Of a stretch of 64,000 nucleotides of DNA, positions 1-12,953 are shown in pieces. Made by a program: the position numbers and the translations under genes. Source of the DNA: Actinocorallia sp. API 0066. GTDB taxonomy: Bacteria > Actinomycetota > Actinomycetes > Streptosporangiales > Streptosporangiaceae. The DNA lies in contig NZ_JAJLQY010000006.1 in the NCBI RefSeq assembly GCF_020991275.1, positions 1 through 64,000 on the forward strand, in the 5' to 3' direction. Below the pieces are notes generated by a model. That model did not search any database. It had not been told where the DNA came from and saw nothing but the letters and a program-made list of their open reading frames with translations. Position 1 is the stretch's first letter, and each line of letters opens with the position of its first letter.

Positions 1-366
1 CAGCCAAAGACCGGAGCCAAACCTCAGTGTGTTGATCTGGCATATGAACAAGGTCTGGCGAGACCTTAGTCCGTATTGCCTCAAAGAAATCCTCAGACGA
101 GGATGACCAGAACCGAAGTCCTGGCCTTAATTGGCACTGACTTTTAGCACGCTGTTGAGTTCTCAAGAAACGGACCCGCGCCGCGTTCCACCCTTGCGGG
201 TTTGTTTCGAGGCGGTTTCCCTAGCTTACCAGAGCTTCGGAGGCGCTTCGCACGACTCCGGATGTTCCGGGAAGTTCGAGAGGTTCTGTCCCCGGGGCCG
301 TCCGCTCTCGCGTCCGTCTCCCCTCGGGGCAGGAAGAACATTACGGGGAGCCCTCGGCAACGTCAA
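1..366 (-). promoter_or_regulatory. rRNA operon promoter and 5' leader (16S off left edge)
   Basis: Read on the minus strand, this is the start of an rRNA operon. A strong promoter is visible: -35 TTGACG (366-361), a 17-base spacer and -10 TAATGT (343-338). Downstream, the complement of 147-167 reads CTTGAGAACTCAACAGCGTGC, the conserved box (boxA/antitermination and processing region) found just before 16S in Streptomyces and mycobacteria. No 16S 5' end (AGAGTTTGATC) is seen in 1-147, so the gene must begin beyond base 1. A second weak -10-like TAAGCT lies at 228-223 without a good -35. The existence of the 16S gene is inferred. Confidence 0.8.
338..366 (-). promoter_or_regulatory. Consensus-like sigma70/HrdB-type promoter for rRNA operon
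   Basis: TTGACG and TAATGT separated by exactly 17 bases on the minus strand, about 170 bases upstream of the conserved leader box. It is the best match to the vegetative consensus that I saw in the window, fitting a highly transcribed operon. Confidence 0.7.
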
Positions 367-526
367 ATCGGCGTTACGCGGGGGTGAATCGCCCGCTCAC
401 CTGCTTGTTTGTACCGATCGGCATGCCCGGACCGCCGTCGAGGCAAACCCGTGTGACCCGGATCTCGTTTTCCACACGCCGCCCGGGTCAATCTCTGGCA
501 ATACCGGCAAAACACTCAATGCAGTG

Positions 527-560
527 AGGCCCGTATCACCGGAACCGGTGATACGGGCCT
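527..560 (-). terminator. tyrS terminator hairpin
   Basis: Perfect inverted repeat: AGGCCCGTATCACCGG followed by AA and its exact complement, a 16-bp stem. It lies 72 bases after the tyrS stop and before the rRNA promoter, so it would insulate the rRNA operon from tyrS transcription. There is no U-tract, as is usual in actinomycetes. Confidence 0.8.
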
Positions 561-631
561 GTCGCTCTGGCACGGGCCGTCAAAAAGACGCACCCCGGCG
601 GACCGCCGGGCGGACGGTCGCGCGGCGCGGG

Positions 632-1897
632 TCAGCCGACGACGACGCTGCCGAGGGTGCGCTTGCCGCGGCGCAGCACGAGGAACCGGCCGTGCAGCAG
701 GTCGGCGGCCTCGGGCACCGCCTCCTCGGACGCGACCTTCACGTTGTTCAGGTACGCCCCGCCCTGCTTGATCGCGCGCCGGGCCTCGGACTTGCTCGCG
801 CACAGGCCCGACGCCACGAGCAGATCCGCCACCGAGGGCAGGTCCGCCCCGGCCGGAAGCTCGGCCCGTGGTGTCTCGGCGAGCGCCGCCTCCAGGGTGC
901 GCGCGTCGAGCGCGTCGAGCCCGCCCTGGCCGAACAGGGCGGCCGACGCGGCGACGACCTTCGCCGTCTCGTCCGCGCCGTGCACCAGCGTGGTCAGCTC
1001 CTCGGCGAGGGCGCGCTGGCCGATCCGGGCGGCGGGCCGCTCCGCCGACTGCTTCTCCAGCTCCTCGATCTCCTCGCGGGACCGGAAGCTGAACGTGCGC
1101 AGCAGCTTGCCCACCTCGCCGTCCTCGACGTTCACCCAGTACTGGAAGAACGCGTACGGGGACGTCAGCTCGGGGTCGAGCCAGATCGCGCCGCCCGCCG
1201 TCTTGCCGTACTTGGTGCCGTCCGGCTTGGTCAACAGCGGGGTGGAGATCGCGTGCACGTGGGTGCCGGTGACCCTGCGGATGAGGTCGGCGCCCGCGGT
1301 GAGGTTGCCCCACTGGTCGCTGCCGCCGCTCTGCAGGACGCACCCGTGGCGGCGGTGCAGCTCAAGGAAGTCCATGCTTTGCAGCAGCTGGTAGGAGAAC
1401 TCGGTGTAGGAGAGCCCGCTTTCGAGCCTGGAGGCGACGACCTCCCTGGCGAGCATCCGGTTGACCGGGAAGTGCTTGCCGACATCGCGCAGGAAGTCGA
1501 TCACGGACAGGCCGCCGGTCCAGTCGAGATTGTTGACCATGCGCGCCGCGTTCTCGCCCTCGAACGACAGGAACCGCGACACCTGGCCCTGGATCCGCCG
1601 GACCCATCCGGCCACGACGTCCTCGGAGTTGAGCTGCCGCTCGGCGGACCGCCCGCTGGGGTCGCCGATCAGCCCGGTGGCCCCGCCGACCAGCGCGAGC
1701 GGCTTGTGCCCGGCGTCCTGGATCCGACGCATCGTGAGCAACTGGACGAGGTTGCCGACATGCAGGCTCGGCGCCGTGGGGTCGAAGCCGCAGTAATACG
1801 TGACGGGCCCGGCCGAGAGGGCCGCGCGCAGCTCCTCGAGGTCGGTGGTCTGGGCCAACAGGCCACGCCACTGCAGCTCGTCCACGATGTCGGTCAA
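632..1897 (-). CDS. tyrS: Tyrosyl-tRNA synthetase
   Basis: Class I aminoacyl-tRNA synthetase charging tRNA-Tyr with tyrosine in the cytoplasm. At 421 residues it has the normal bacterial TyrS length. The HIGH-type motif HVGN is at about 46-49, GSDQWGN at about 192-198, and the KMSKS-type loop KYGKT at 229-233. A C-terminal S4 RNA-binding domain ends the protein (SKSEARRAI region). I chose the TTG start at 1897 because the protein homology begins there and GGAAGA lies just upstream; the reading frame stays open far upstream but that part does not look like protein. The gene precedes the rRNA operon and follows mpg, all on the minus strand. Confidence 0.95.
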   Translation of the reverse strand: MTDIVDELQWRGLLAQTTDLEELRAALSAGPVTYYCGFDPTAPSLHVGNLVQLLTMRRIQDAGHKPLALVGGATGLIGDPSGRSAERQLNSEDVVAGWVRRIQGQVSRFLSFEGENAARMVNNLDWTGGLSVIDFLRDVGKHFPVNRMLAREVVASRLESGLSYTEFSYQLLQSMDFLELHRRHGCVLQSGGSDQWGNLTAGADLIRRVTGTHVHAISTPLLTKPDGTKYGKTAGGAIWLDPELTSPYAFFQYWVNVEDGEVGKLLRTFSFRSREEIEELEKQSAERPAARIGQRALAEELTTLVHGADETAKVVAASAALFGQGGLDALDARTLEAALAETPRAELPAGADLPSVADLLVASGLCASKSEARRAIKQGGAYLNNVKVASEEAVPEAADLLHGRFLVLRRGKRTLGSVVVG

Positions 1898-1971
1898 CGG
1901 TCTTCCATTCTCTGCTGTGCACCGGAGTCTTGCCTGTCCCAGGGTGCCCGATGAAGACGGCGTGGTGGTAA

Positions 1972-2595
1972 TCAGCGGGTGCGGGGGCGGGGAGTGTGGC
2001 GGCGGTAGGCGGACACGGTGGGGTCGTTCGTCAGCCAGAAGCGCCAGGGGACGTCGTGGGCTGAGGAGACGCCTACTCGGGGGCCTTCGCTGACGGTGTT
2101 CGGGTGGGGGGCGTCTCCGGGGGTGATCACCAGGTCGCCCGGGGAGCAGACGTCCGCGCCGTTGAGGGCCCGGTCTATGGCCATCGCCTTGCAGAGGCGG
2201 GCGGGGCCTCGGGCGAGGTCTCTGCGGGATGATCCGGGACGTCGGGTGAGAGCCACGTCGCTTCCGGCGACCACTTCGCCGGCTCGGAGCAGGACCGCGG
2301 AGGCGACTCCCTCCGGGCCGCACACGAGGTTCACGCAGAAGTGCATGCCGTAGGTGAAGTACACGTAGGCGTGGCCGGGCTCTCCCCACATCACCTCGTT
2401 CCGCGGGGTCTTTCCCCGGTACGAGTGCGAAGCGGGATCCTCCGTCCCCGCGTAAGCCTCCACCTCGGTGATCCGGACCCCGACGACGCCCGCCTCGTCC
2501 GCCCGCCAGAGGACGCAGCCCAGCAGCGTCCTGGCGACGTCCGTCACGTCGCGGTCGAAGAACCCCCGCTCCAGCGGCGTCCGCACCCGCTCCAA
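1972..2595 (-). CDS. mpg: 3-methyladenine DNA glycosylase (AAG/MPG family)
   Basis: Monofunctional base-excision glycosylase that removes alkylated purines from DNA. The 207-residue protein matches the AAG family: an RTLLGC segment early, the ITEVEAYAG motif carrying the catalytic Glu, ASHSYRGKTPRN, the YVYFTYGMHFCVN core and a C-terminal GPRVGVSS segment. The TTG start at 2595 is chosen because GGGAGG sits five bases upstream; a later in-frame GTG four codons on is possible. The neighbour downstream is tyrS, 74 bases away, so co-transcription is plausible. Confidence 0.92.
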   Translation of the reverse strand: MERVRTPLERGFFDRDVTDVARTLLGCVLWRADEAGVVGVRITEVEAYAGTEDPASHSYRGKTPRNEVMWGEPGHAYVYFTYGMHFCVNLVCGPEGVASAVLLRAGEVVAGSDVALTRRPGSSRRDLARGPARLCKAMAIDRALNGADVCSPGDLVITPGDAPHPNTVSEGPRVGVSSAHDVPWRFWLTNDPTVSAYRRHTPRPRTR

Positions 2596-2774
2596 CCCCG
2601 CCTCCCTTCGGCTCCCGCACTCTACGCGGCGCGGACGCGGACCGTGGGCGGGGGCGTCCGGGTGCCGAATGCTTTTCCTCGGGGTAAAGCATTCCCTCGG
2701 GTTGGCACAGAGCATTCCGTCGGCTGGAACCGGATCGGATTAGGTGGGAGAGAGTCGGCATCGGGTGGGGAGAG

Positions 2775-3380
2775 GTGGCGAAGGTGCAGGACGCGGACGG
2801 CGAGCTCCGGAACCACATCCTCGACAGCGCCCAGTCCCTTTTCGGCCAACTGGGCTACGACGGGACGACGCTGGAGATGATCGCCCAGTCGGCGGGGGTG
2901 CCGACCTCCGTCGTCAAGGAGCACTTCGGCGACAGGCGTTCGGTGTACGAGGACGTCTTCCGGCGCACGCAGGAACCCATGGACGCGTTGCTGGGCCTTC
3001 TGTCCGAAGAGTCGGGGCTGCCGATCGAGGTCCGGGTCGAACGGCATCTCAACAGGTTCATCGACTATGTCGGCGGCAATCCCGATCTGAGCGCGATGTG
3101 GCAGCAGCGGCGCATGGGTGACGCGGCGGACCTGCACGAGATCGAGGAACGCTACGCCCTGCCGCAGTTCAAGCGGCTCGCGCAGGCCAGCGCCGAGGTC
3201 TTCCGCGAAGACGTCGACCTCGCCCTCATGCTCTGGACGCTGATCTGGACCATCGACGCCTTCTTCAACAACCTTCCGGGCGGTGTGGGCGCCGAACGCA
3301 GCCCCGAGGCGGTCGCCCGCCTGCGCCGCCATCTGTTCTCCCTCCTCAAGCCCTTCCTCCGGGACACGCCACCGAGCTGA
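2775..3380 (+). CDS. TetR-family transcriptional regulator
   Basis: A 201-residue one-component repressor-type protein. The N-terminal helix-turn-helix (about residues 12-57) contains the typical LFGQLGYDGTTLEMIA and GVPTSVVKEHFGDR segments. The C-terminal ligand-binding half is divergent, so the effector cannot be predicted. The GTG start at 2775 follows GGGGAG closely; a GTG three codons later has better spacing. It is transcribed away from mpg across about 180 bases, so mpg is a possible target, but no operator was identified. Confidence 0.85.
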   Translation: MAKVQDADGELRNHILDSAQSLFGQLGYDGTTLEMIAQSAGVPTSVVKEHFGDRRSVYEDVFRRTQEPMDALLGLLSEESGLPIEVRVERHLNRFIDYVGGNPDLSAMWQQRRMGDAADLHEIEERYALPQFKRLAQASAEVFREDVDLALMLWTLIWTIDAFFNNLPGGVGAERSPEAVARLRRHLFSLLKPFLRDTPPS

Positions 3381-3416
3381 GACCCGCCGGGAGCGGCACC
3401 CCTACCGGCCGCGCGC

Positions 3417-3713
3417 TCACGAGAGGCTGACGCGGCGCGGCGGCGCGGGCTCGGCGGTGACGACGGCGTAGGCGCCGCGGGGAACCCCGGGCAGCGCGGC
3501 CGCCTGGGCGCAGGCCGCGAGCAGCATGTCCGGGTCCGGCCCGGTGAGGTAGAAGACGTGGACGGCGGCGCGGGTCTCCGGGTCGGCCGGGACCTCGATC
3601 TCGCCGATCTCCTCAAGGTCGGCGAGGAACGACTCGATCTCCTCGGCCCACTCATCGGGGTCCGGATCGTCCGTGGGGCGCGGGATGTGCAGTTCGACGA
3701 CGGCGTGCGGCAT
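3417..3713 (-). CDS. Small acidic protein of unknown function
   Basis: A 98-residue ORF downstream of argH (83 bases after its stop) and on the same strand. The N-terminal half is strongly acidic with many Asp, Glu and Pro residues; the C-terminal half is Ala/Val-rich (LLAACAQAAALPGV). No signal peptide or membrane segment is visible. I recognise no family. Codon bias follows its neighbours (G/C in third positions), which supports it being real. Confidence 0.6.
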   Translation of the reverse strand: MPHAVVELHIPRPTDDPDPDEWAEEIESFLADLEEIGEIEVPADPETRAAVHVFYLTGPDPDMLLAACAQAAALPGVPRGAYAVVTAEPAPPRRVSLS

Positions 3714-3796
3714 GGCCGCATCATCCCCGCAGGAACCGTCGAGCGGGGAACGGCTCGCCGGACGGGACGCGGCCCGCGCCCCGTCCGGCGGCGACC

Positions 3797-5209
3797 TCAG
3801 GACGGCGAGGCCCAGGCGGCCGCCTCGTCGGCGGCGGCGCGCAGCGCGGTGATCTGCTCGCGGACGCGGTCGGGGGCGGTGCCGCCGTACGCCTTGCGGG
3901 ACGCGATCGCGCCCGGCACGTTGAGCACCTCACGCACGTCCGGCGTCAGGTGCGGCGAGACCTTGGCGAGCTCCTCGTCGGTGAGGTCGCCGAAGTCCTT
4001 GTCGTTGACCTGGCACCAGACGACAAGGTGGCCGACGACCTCGTGCGCGTCCCGGAAGATGACGCCGCGCCGCACCAGCAGTTCGGCGAGGTCGGTGGCC
4101 AGCGCGAACCCCTGCGGCGCGAGCTCCTCAAGACGGGCGGTGTTGACGCGCATGGTGGCGATGAGCCCGGACACCGCGGGCAGCACCAGCAGCAGCGTCT
4201 CGACGGCGTCGAACGCGCCCTCCTTGTCCTCCTGGAGGTCGCGGTTGTAGGTGAGCGGCAGCCCCTTGAGGGTGGTGAGCAGCCCGACGAGGTGGCCGAT
4301 GAGCCGCCCCGCCTTGCCGCGCGCCAGCTCGGCGACGTCGGGGTTCTTCTTCTGCGGCATGATCGACGACCCGGTGGCGTACTGGTCGTCCATCTCGATC
4401 CAGCGGAACTCCTGGGACGCCCACAGGCACACCTCCTCGCCGATGCGCGACAGGTGCACGCCGGTGAGGGCCGCGGCGAACAGGAACTCGGCGACGAAGT
4501 CGCGGTCGCTGACGGCGTCCATGGAGTTGGCGGCGGCGGAGTCGAAGCCGAGTTCGGCGGCGACGGCCTCGGGGTCGAGCGGCAGCGACGAGCCGGCGAG
4601 CGCGCCGGAGCCGAGCGGGGAGACCGAGGCGCGCCTGTCCCAGTCGCGGAGCCTGTCGATGTCGCGGCCGATGGCGTGGACGTGCGCGAGGAGCTGGTGC
4701 GAGAACAGCACGGGCTGGGCGTGCTGCAGGTGGGTCATGCCGGGGGCGGCGACGCCGAAGTTGGCCTCGGCCTGGTCGATGAGGGCGGTCTGCAGCTCCA
4801 CCAGGCGCGAGACGACGCGGCGGGCGTGGTCGCGCAGGTAGAGGCGCAGGTCGGTGGCGACCTGGTCGTTGCGGGAGCGGCCGGCCCGCAGCTTGCCGCC
4901 GAGGGAGCCGAGCCGCTCCAGGAGGCCGCGTTCCAGGGCGGTGTGCACGTCCTCGTCGGCGACGGTGGGGCGGAACTCGCCGGACGCGCAGGCGCGCTCC
5001 AGGTCGTCGATCGCGCCGAGCATCCGCTCCAGCTCGCCCTCGTCGAGCAGGCCCGCGCGGTGCAGCACGCGGGCGTGGGCGCGCGACCCCATCAGGTCGT
5101 ACGGCGCGAGCCGCCAGTCGAACTGGACGCTCACGGACAGGCGTGCCAGCGCGTCCGACGGCCCGCCTTCGAACCGTCCGCCCCACAGCCGGGTCGGTGC
5201 CTTGCTCAC
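3797..5209 (-). CDS. argH: Argininosuccinate lyase
   Basis: Last step of arginine biosynthesis: cleaves argininosuccinate to arginine and fumarate. The 470-residue protein carries the fumarase/aspartase superfamily signature [12 protein letters not shown] with the catalytic serine loop, and the segments [10 protein letters not shown] and [14 protein letters not shown] typical of ArgH. The GTG start at 5209 has GGAG eight bases upstream. It is separated from argG by 107 bases containing two hairpins, so it may be attenuated or separately transcribed. Confidence 0.97.
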   Translation of the reverse strand: MSKAPTRLWGGRFEGGPSDALARLSVSVQFDWRLAPYDLMGSRAHARVLHRAGLLDEGELERMLGAIDDLERACASGEFRPTVADEDVHTALERGLLERLGSLGGKLRAGRSRNDQVATDLRLYLRDHARRVVSRLVELQTALIDQAEANFGVAAPGMTHLQHAQPVLFSHQLLAHVHAIGRDIDRLRDWDRRASVSPLGSGALAGSSLPLDPEAVAAELGFDSAAANSMDAVSDRDFVAEFLFAAALTGVHLSRIGEEVCLWASQEFRWIEMDDQYATGSSIMPQKKNPDVAELARGKAGRLIGHLVGLLTTLKGLPLTYNRDLQEDKEGAFDAVETLLLVLPAVSGLIATMRVNTARLEELAPQGFALATDLAELLVRRGVIFRDAHEVVGHLVVWCQVNDKDFGDLTDEELAKVSPHLTPDVREVLNVPGAIASRKAYGGTAPDRVREQITALRAAADEAAAWASPS

Positions 5210-5240
5210 TGTGACATCTCCGAAAAGTCGTGGTCATCGC

Positions 5241-5261
5241 GCCCGCCGCCGCTCGGCGGGC
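5241..5261 (-). terminator. Hairpin upstream of argH
   Basis: GCCCGCCG and its exact complement flank a five-base loop in the argG-argH gap. It lies 31 bases before the argH start and could act in processing or translation. No U-tract. Confidence 0.35.
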
Positions 5262-5276
5262 GTCCACACAGTTGTA

Positions 5277-5303
5277 CCGCTCCGGAGTGACACCCCGGAG
5301 CGG
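5277..5303 (-). terminator. argG-argH intergenic terminator/attenuator hairpin
   Basis: A 9-bp perfect stem (CCGCTCCGG and its complement) with a nine-base loop starts 14 bases after the argG stop. It probably ends or reduces argG transcription before argH. No U-tract. Confidence 0.55.
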
Positions 5304-5316
5304 CCCTGTGGAAAAC

Positions 5317-6516
5317 TCAGGCTTCCTTGCGGTCCCGCACCGCGGCGATCTTGCTGGGCAGGCTCCACAGCTCGACGAAGCCCTTGGCGAGGCTCTGGTC
5401 GAAGGTGTCGCCGGTGTCGTACGTCGCCAGGTCGTAGTCGTACAGGGACGAGCCGCTGCGCCGCCCGGTGACGGTCGCGCGGCCGCCGTGCAGGGTCAGC
5501 CTGACCTCGCCGTTGACGTGCGTCTGCGCCTGCGCGATGAACGACTCCAGCGCGTCCTTGAGCGGCGAGAACCACAGGCCGTCGTAGACGAGCTCGCCCC
5601 AGCGCTGGTCGACCGACCGCTTGAAGCGGGCGAGGTCGCGCTCGACCGTGACGTTCTCCAGCTCCATGTGCGCGGCGAGCAGCGCGATCGCGGCGGGCGC
5701 CTCGTAGACCTCGCGGGACTTGATGCCGACGAGCCTGTCCTCGACCATGTCGATCCGCCCGACGCCCTGGGCGCCGGCCCGCTTGTTGAGCTCGTCGATG
5801 ATCTGGAACGGGGTGAGCGCGCGGCCGTCGATCGCGACCGGGACGCCGTCCTTGAACGTGATGACGAGCTCGTCGGCCTCACGCGCGACGGAAGGGTCGG
5901 ACGTGTAGGAGTACAGGTCCTCGATCGGGGCGTTCCAGATGTCCTCCAGGAAGCCCGTCTCGACGGCGCGGCCCCACAGGTTCTGGTCGATCGAGTACGG
6001 GTTCTTCTCCGACACCTCGATGGGCAGGCCCTTCTCCTGCGCGAAGGCGATGGCCTTGTCGCGGGTCCAGGCGTAGTCGCGGGCGGGGGCGACGCACCTG
6101 AGGTCGGGGTTCAGCGCGGCGAGTCCCGCCTCGAACCGGACCTGGTCGTTGCCCTTGCCGGTGCAGCCGTGCGCGACGTGGGTGCCCTTGAACTCGGAGG
6201 CTGCCGCGGCGAGGTGCTTGACGATGAGGGGCCGCGACAGCGCGGAGACCAGCGGGTAGCGGTCCATGTAGAGGGCGTTGGCGCGGATGGCGGGGAAGCA
6301 GAAGTCGCGGGCGAACTCCTCCCTGGCGTCCACGACGACGGCCTCGACGGCGCCGCAGTCCAGCGCGCGCTGCCGGATCGCGTCCATGTCCTCTCCGCCC
6401 TGGCCGCAGTCGACGGCGACGGCGACGACCTCGGCGCCCATCTTCTCGGCGAGGAAGGGGATCGCGACGGACGTGTCGAGGCCCCCGGAGTACGCCAGTA
6501 CGACGCGCTCAGTCAT
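5317..6516 (-). CDS. argG: Argininosuccinate synthase
   Basis: ATP-dependent condensation of citrulline and aspartate to argininosuccinate. The 399-residue protein begins with the N-type ATP pyrophosphatase loop [11 protein letters not shown], followed by [14 protein letters not shown] and [10 protein letters not shown]. The ATG at 6516 is preceded by AGGAG at ten bases; the frame is open further upstream but that part overlaps argR in another frame. It starts 23 bases after the argR stop. Confidence 0.97.
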   Translation of the reverse strand: MTERVVLAYSGGLDTSVAIPFLAEKMGAEVVAVAVDCGQGGEDMDAIRQRALDCGAVEAVVVDAREEFARDFCFPAIRANALYMDRYPLVSALSRPLIVKHLAAAASEFKGTHVAHGCTGKGNDQVRFEAGLAALNPDLRCVAPARDYAWTRDKAIAFAQEKGLPIEVSEKNPYSIDQNLWGRAVETGFLEDIWNAPIEDLYSYTSDPSVAREADELVITFKDGVPVAIDGRALTPFQIIDELNKRAGAQGVGRIDMVEDRLVGIKSREVYEAPAAIALLAAHMELENVTVERDLARFKRSVDQRWGELVYDGLWFSPLKDALESFIAQAQTHVNGEVRLTLHGGRATVTGRRSGSSLYDYDLATYDTGDTFDQSLAKGFVELWSLPSKIAAVRDRKEA

Positions 6517-6539
6517 GGGTGTTCTTCTCCTCTGGGTAG

Positions 6540-7085
6540 TCATGAAAAGTTGTCGCGGGGGCGGGGGTCTTCCGACCCCTGGCTTCGTCGCCCGGTCAGC
6601 GCCAGCAGGCGGGCCGCCAGTGCCTCGCCGCCCAGCGGGTCGCGGGAGATGACCAGGATGGAGTCGTCTCCCGCGACGGTGCCGAGGACCGAGGGCCATT
6701 CGGCGTGGTCGATCGCCGACGCCAGGTACTGCGCCGCCCCCGGTGGCGTCCGCACGATGACGAGGTTCGCTGACGCCTCGGCGGACACCAGGAGTTCCTG
6801 GGCGAGCCGGGCGAGGCGGGAGGCGAAGGACTCGGCGTTGCCTGTGCGGGCGAGTTTGATGCGGTCGCCGCCCTCCCCCGGGACGGCGTAGATGAGGCTG
6901 CCGTCGTCGGCGCGCAGCCGGACCGCCCCGATCTCGACGAGGTCGCGCGAGACGGTGGCCTGGGTGACCTCCAGGCCGTCGTCGGCGAGCAGCCTGGCGA
7001 GCTCGCCCTGGGAGTGGACCTTGTGCCGGGTCAGCAGCTCCAGGACGCGGGCCTGCCGGGCCGTCTTCGTCATCGGGGTGGTCAC
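6540..7085 (-). CDS. argR: Arginine repressor
   Basis: Arginine-dependent hexameric regulator of arginine genes. The 181-residue protein has an N-terminal winged helix-turn-helix ([13 protein letters not shown]..., [16 protein letters not shown]) and a C-terminal arginine-binding oligomerisation domain ([27 protein letters not shown]). The GTG start at 7085 lies two bases after the argF stop with GGAG inside the argF 3' end, so it is translationally coupled; ATG at 7073 is an alternative. It probably acts on the repeats at 12281-12310 upstream of argC. Confidence 0.95.
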   Translation of the reverse strand: MTTPMTKTARQARVLELLTRHKVHSQGELARLLADDGLEVTQATVSRDLVEIGAVRLRADDGSLIYAVPGEGGDRIKLARTGNAESFASRLARLAQELLVSAEASANLVIVRTPPGAAQYLASAIDHAEWPSVLGTVAGDDSILVISRDPLGGEALAARLLALTGRRSQGSEDPRPRDNFS

Positions 7086-7087
7086 CG

Positions 7088-9164
<2,077 letters not shown>

Positions 9165-9168
<4 letters not shown>

Positions 9169-10040
9169 GACGGCACCACCATCGTTCCGACTCCTTCATC
9201 GGTGAAGACTTCCAGTAGCAGGGAGTGCGGGACACGTCCGTCAAGGACGTGCGCCTGGGGCACCCCGTTGGAGACCGCGTGCAGGCAGGCGCCCATCTTG
9301 GGCACCATGCCGGACGCGAGGTCGGGCAGCAGCTCCTCCAGCTCGGCGGCCGTGAGCTCGCGGATGACCTCGTCGCTGTTCGGCCAGTCGGCGTACAGGC
9401 CCTCGACGTCCGTCAGCACGATCAGCTTCTCCGCGCCCAGGGCCGTCGCGAGGGCGGCCGCGGCGGTGTCGGCGTTGACGTTGTAGATCGCGCCGTCCAC
9501 GCCGCGCGCCACCGACGACACGACGGGGATGCGGCCGTCGTTCAGGAGGCTCTGCACCGCGCCCGGATCGACCTTGACGATCTCGCCGACCTGCCCGATG
9601 TCCACCGGTTCGCCGTCCACGATCGCGTGCAGCTTCTCGGCGGTGAACAGGTGCGCGTCCTCGCCGGACATGCCGACGGCGTACGGCCCGTGCGCGTTGA
9701 CCAGCCCGACGACGTCGCGGTTGACCTGTCCGGTGAGGACCATCCGGACGACGTCCATCGCCTCGGGCGTGGTGACGCGCAGGCCCGCGGTGAAGTGCGA
9801 CTCGATCCCGAACTTCGCGAGCGCGGCGTTGATCTGCGGGCCGCCTCCGTGCACGACGACCGGGCGCAGGCCCGCGAGCCGCAAGAAGACGATGTCGCTT
9901 GCGAACGACTCGCGCAGCGCGTCTTCCGTCATGGCGTTACCGCCGTACTTCACGACGACGGTCTTGCCCTGGAACCTCTCCAGCCACGGGAGCGCCTCAA
10001 TGAGGACCGCGGCCTTGCTCATGGCCTCCTTGCGGTTCAT
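9165..10040 (-). CDS. argB: Acetylglutamate kinase
   Basis: Phosphorylates N-acetylglutamate, the usual feedback-controlled step. The 291-residue protein has VVKYGGNAM near the N-terminus, the [10 protein letters not shown] substrate loop and [14 protein letters not shown] near the middle. The ATG at 10040 overlaps the argJ stop (ATGA) but has no good ribosome site of its own; a strong AAGGAGG lies inside the gene, two bases before a second in-frame ATG at 10022. Coupling to argJ probably makes the first ATG work. Confidence 0.96.
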
Positions 10041-11191
10041 GAGCTGTACGCCGAGTTCTCGTGGACGTACTCCTCGGTGAGATCGGTCGTCCAGACGGTC
10101 GCGGAGTGCTTGCCCGCCGACAGGTCCACCGTGATGGACACGTCGCGGGGCCGCAGGTCCACCTTGTCGCGGTCTTCTCCGACCGAGCCGCCACGGCACA
10201 CCCAGATGCCGTTGATGGCGACGTTCAGCCTGTCGGGCTCGAAGACGGCGTCGGTGGTGCCGACCGCCGAAAGGACACGGCCCCAGTTGGGGTCCTCGCC
10301 CTTGATCGCGCACTTGAGGAGGTTGTTGCGGGCGATCGAGCGGCCCACGGTGACGGCGTCGGCCACCGAGTCGGCTCCGACGACCTCGATGGCGATCGCC
10401 TTGGACGCGCCCTCGGCGTCCACGAGGAGCTGCCGGGTGAGGTCGAGGCAGACCTCCGTCAGCACCTTGGTGAATTCGGCCTCCTCCGGGACGACGCCGG
10501 TGGCGCCGCTGGCCATGAGGAGGACCGTGTCGTTGGTGGACGTGCAGCCGTCGGCGTCGAGCCGGTCGAAGCTGTGCGAGGTGGCGTGCCGCAGGCAGCG
10601 GTCCAGCGCCTCGGCGGAAAGGTCGGCGTCGGTGGTGACGACGACCAGCATCGTCGCCAGGGACGGGGCCAGCATGCCCGCGCCCTTGGCCATGCCGCCG
10701 ACCATGTAGCCGCCCTCGCCGCGCCGGAAGGAGATCTTCGCGACCGAGTCGGTGGTGCGGATGGCGTCGGCGGCGTTGAGGCCGCCGTCGCGGGTCAGCT
10801 CGGCGGCGGCGGTGTCGATGCCCGCGAGCAGCTCGTCCATGGGCAGCCGGATGCCGATGAGGCCGGTGGAGCAGACCGCGATCTCGCCGGCGGAGTCCGC
10901 GAGGACCTCGCCGACCTTCTCGGCGGTCGTGTGGGTGTCCTGGAAGCCGGGGGCGCCGGTGCAGGCGTTGGCGCCGCCGGAGTTCAGCACGACGGCGCGG
11001 ACGCGCCCGCCGGAGACGACCTGCTCGCTCCACAGCACCGGCGCCGCCTTGACGCGGTTGCTGGTGAAGACGGCGGCGGCGGCGCGCGACGGCCCGTCGT
11101 TGACGACGAGCGCCAGGTCGCGGTTGCCGTTGTCCTTGATGCCCGCGGCTATGCCCGAGGCGCGGAAGCCCAATGGTGCGGTGACGCTCAT
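10037..11191 (-). CDS. argJ: Glutamate N-acetyltransferase / ornithine acetyltransferase
   Basis: Recycles the acetyl group from N-acetylornithine to glutamate, making the pathway cyclic. The 384-residue precursor contains [16 protein letters not shown], where self-cleavage before the Thr of ATML yields the alpha and beta chains and exposes the catalytic Thr. Other family blocks are [11 protein letters not shown] and [10 protein letters not shown]. The ATG at 11191 follows GAGGG three bases upstream; the longer open frame upstream belongs to argC in another frame. Confidence 0.97.
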   Translation of the reverse strand: MSVTAPLGFRASGIAAGIKDNGNRDLALVVNDGPSRAAAAVFTSNRVKAAPVLWSEQVVSGGRVRAVVLNSGGANACTGAPGFQDTHTTAEKVGEVLADSAGEIAVCSTGLIGIRLPMDELLAGIDTAAAELTRDGGLNAADAIRTTDSVAKISFRRGEGGYMVGGMAKGAGMLAPSLATMLVVVTTDADLSAEALDRCLRHATSHSFDRLDADGCTSTNDTVLLMASGATGVVPEEAEFTKVLTEVCLDLTRQLLVDAEGASKAIAIEVVGADSVADAVTVGRSIARNNLLKCAIKGEDPNWGRVLSAVGTTDAVFEPDRLNVAINGIWVCRGGSVGEDRDKVDLRPRDVSITVDLSAGKHSATVWTTDLTEEYVHENSAYSS

Positions 11192-11220
11192 GTGCCCTCT
11201 ATCTGCTGTCGGGTGGGAGT

Positions 11221-12315
<1,095 letters not shown>

Positions 12316-12422
12316 TCAAGGAACCTCTCACCATGTGGACATGGGAGGATTCAGGACGACCCCTGGCACTTCCCATGCAACCGGAAGGGGCCCCCGGGTG
12401 TCTTGAGAAGGGAGGGACATTC

Positions 12423-12953
12423 ATGCGCGGCGGGGACCTGGACCGGCAGTTCGACGACTTCGTCGCGAACCGCTTCCCGGCGCTCTACCGCTACGCGTAT
12501 GTCCTCACCGGCAACCAGCACGACGCCGAGGACCTCGTCCAGGAGGCCCTCACCCGTACCGGCGTCGCCTGGGGCCGGATCAGGCGCAAGGACGATCCGG
12601 AGGGCTACGTGCGCACGACCATGGCGCGCATCATGGCCAACCGCTGGCGCCGCCCGAAGCTGGAGCACCTGGTGCCCGGCGTGCCCGAGACGGCCGCCGA
12701 CGACCCCGGGCTCGACAGGGTGCACGAGATAGACGGGCTCGACGCCGCGCTCGGCTCACTCCCGCCCAGGATGCGGGCCGTGCTCGTGCTTCGGTACTTC
12801 GAACAGCTGAGCGAGGAGGAGACCGCGCGCGCGCTCGGCTGCTCCCGAGGGACGGTGAAGAGCCAGGCGTCCCGGGCCCTGGCCAAACTGCGCGCGGGGA
12901 TGCTGGACGATCCCGAGCGCGCACTCATGGAGGACCGACGTGGAAGATCTTGA
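12423..12953 (+). CDS. SigE-family RNA polymerase sigma factor
   Basis: A 176-residue extracytoplasmic-function sigma factor. Region 2 is visible at about 9-75 (LYRYAYVLTGNQHDAEDLVQEALTR), and region 4 at about 105-160 (LPPRMRAVLVLRYFEQLSE..., GCSRGTVKSQASRAL). The ATG at 12423 has GGAGG seven bases upstream. It overlaps by 14 bases with the next gene, which looks like its membrane partner. A GGAAC-type element at 12320 could hint at autoregulation, but no matching -10 was found. Confidence 0.9.
   Translation: MRGGDLDRQFDDFVANRFPALYRYAYVLTGNQHDAEDLVQEALTRTGVAWGRIRRKDDPEGYVRTTMARIMANRWRRPKLEHLVPGVPETAADDPGLDRVHEIDGLDAALGSLPPRMRAVLVLRYFEQLSEEETARALGCSRGTVKSQASRALAKLRAGMLDDPERALMEDRRGRS

Noticed and set aside
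222-251. Second rRNA promoter with -10 TAAGCT
   Set aside because: No acceptable -35 at 16-18 bases; kept only as a remark in the leader entry.
131-1954. Long plus-strand frame opposite tyrS
   Set aside because: It runs antisense to a clear TyrS with all motifs and encodes a compositionally biased Arg/Gly/Pro-rich sequence, typical of a GC-rich shadow frame. The same applies to other long frames opposite argH, argB/argJ, pyrG, uvrB and GT39.
12320-12350. ECF-type autoregulatory promoter (GGAACC at 12320)
   Set aside because: No CGTC/CGTT-type -10 is found at 15-18 bases, so the match is only to half a promoter.
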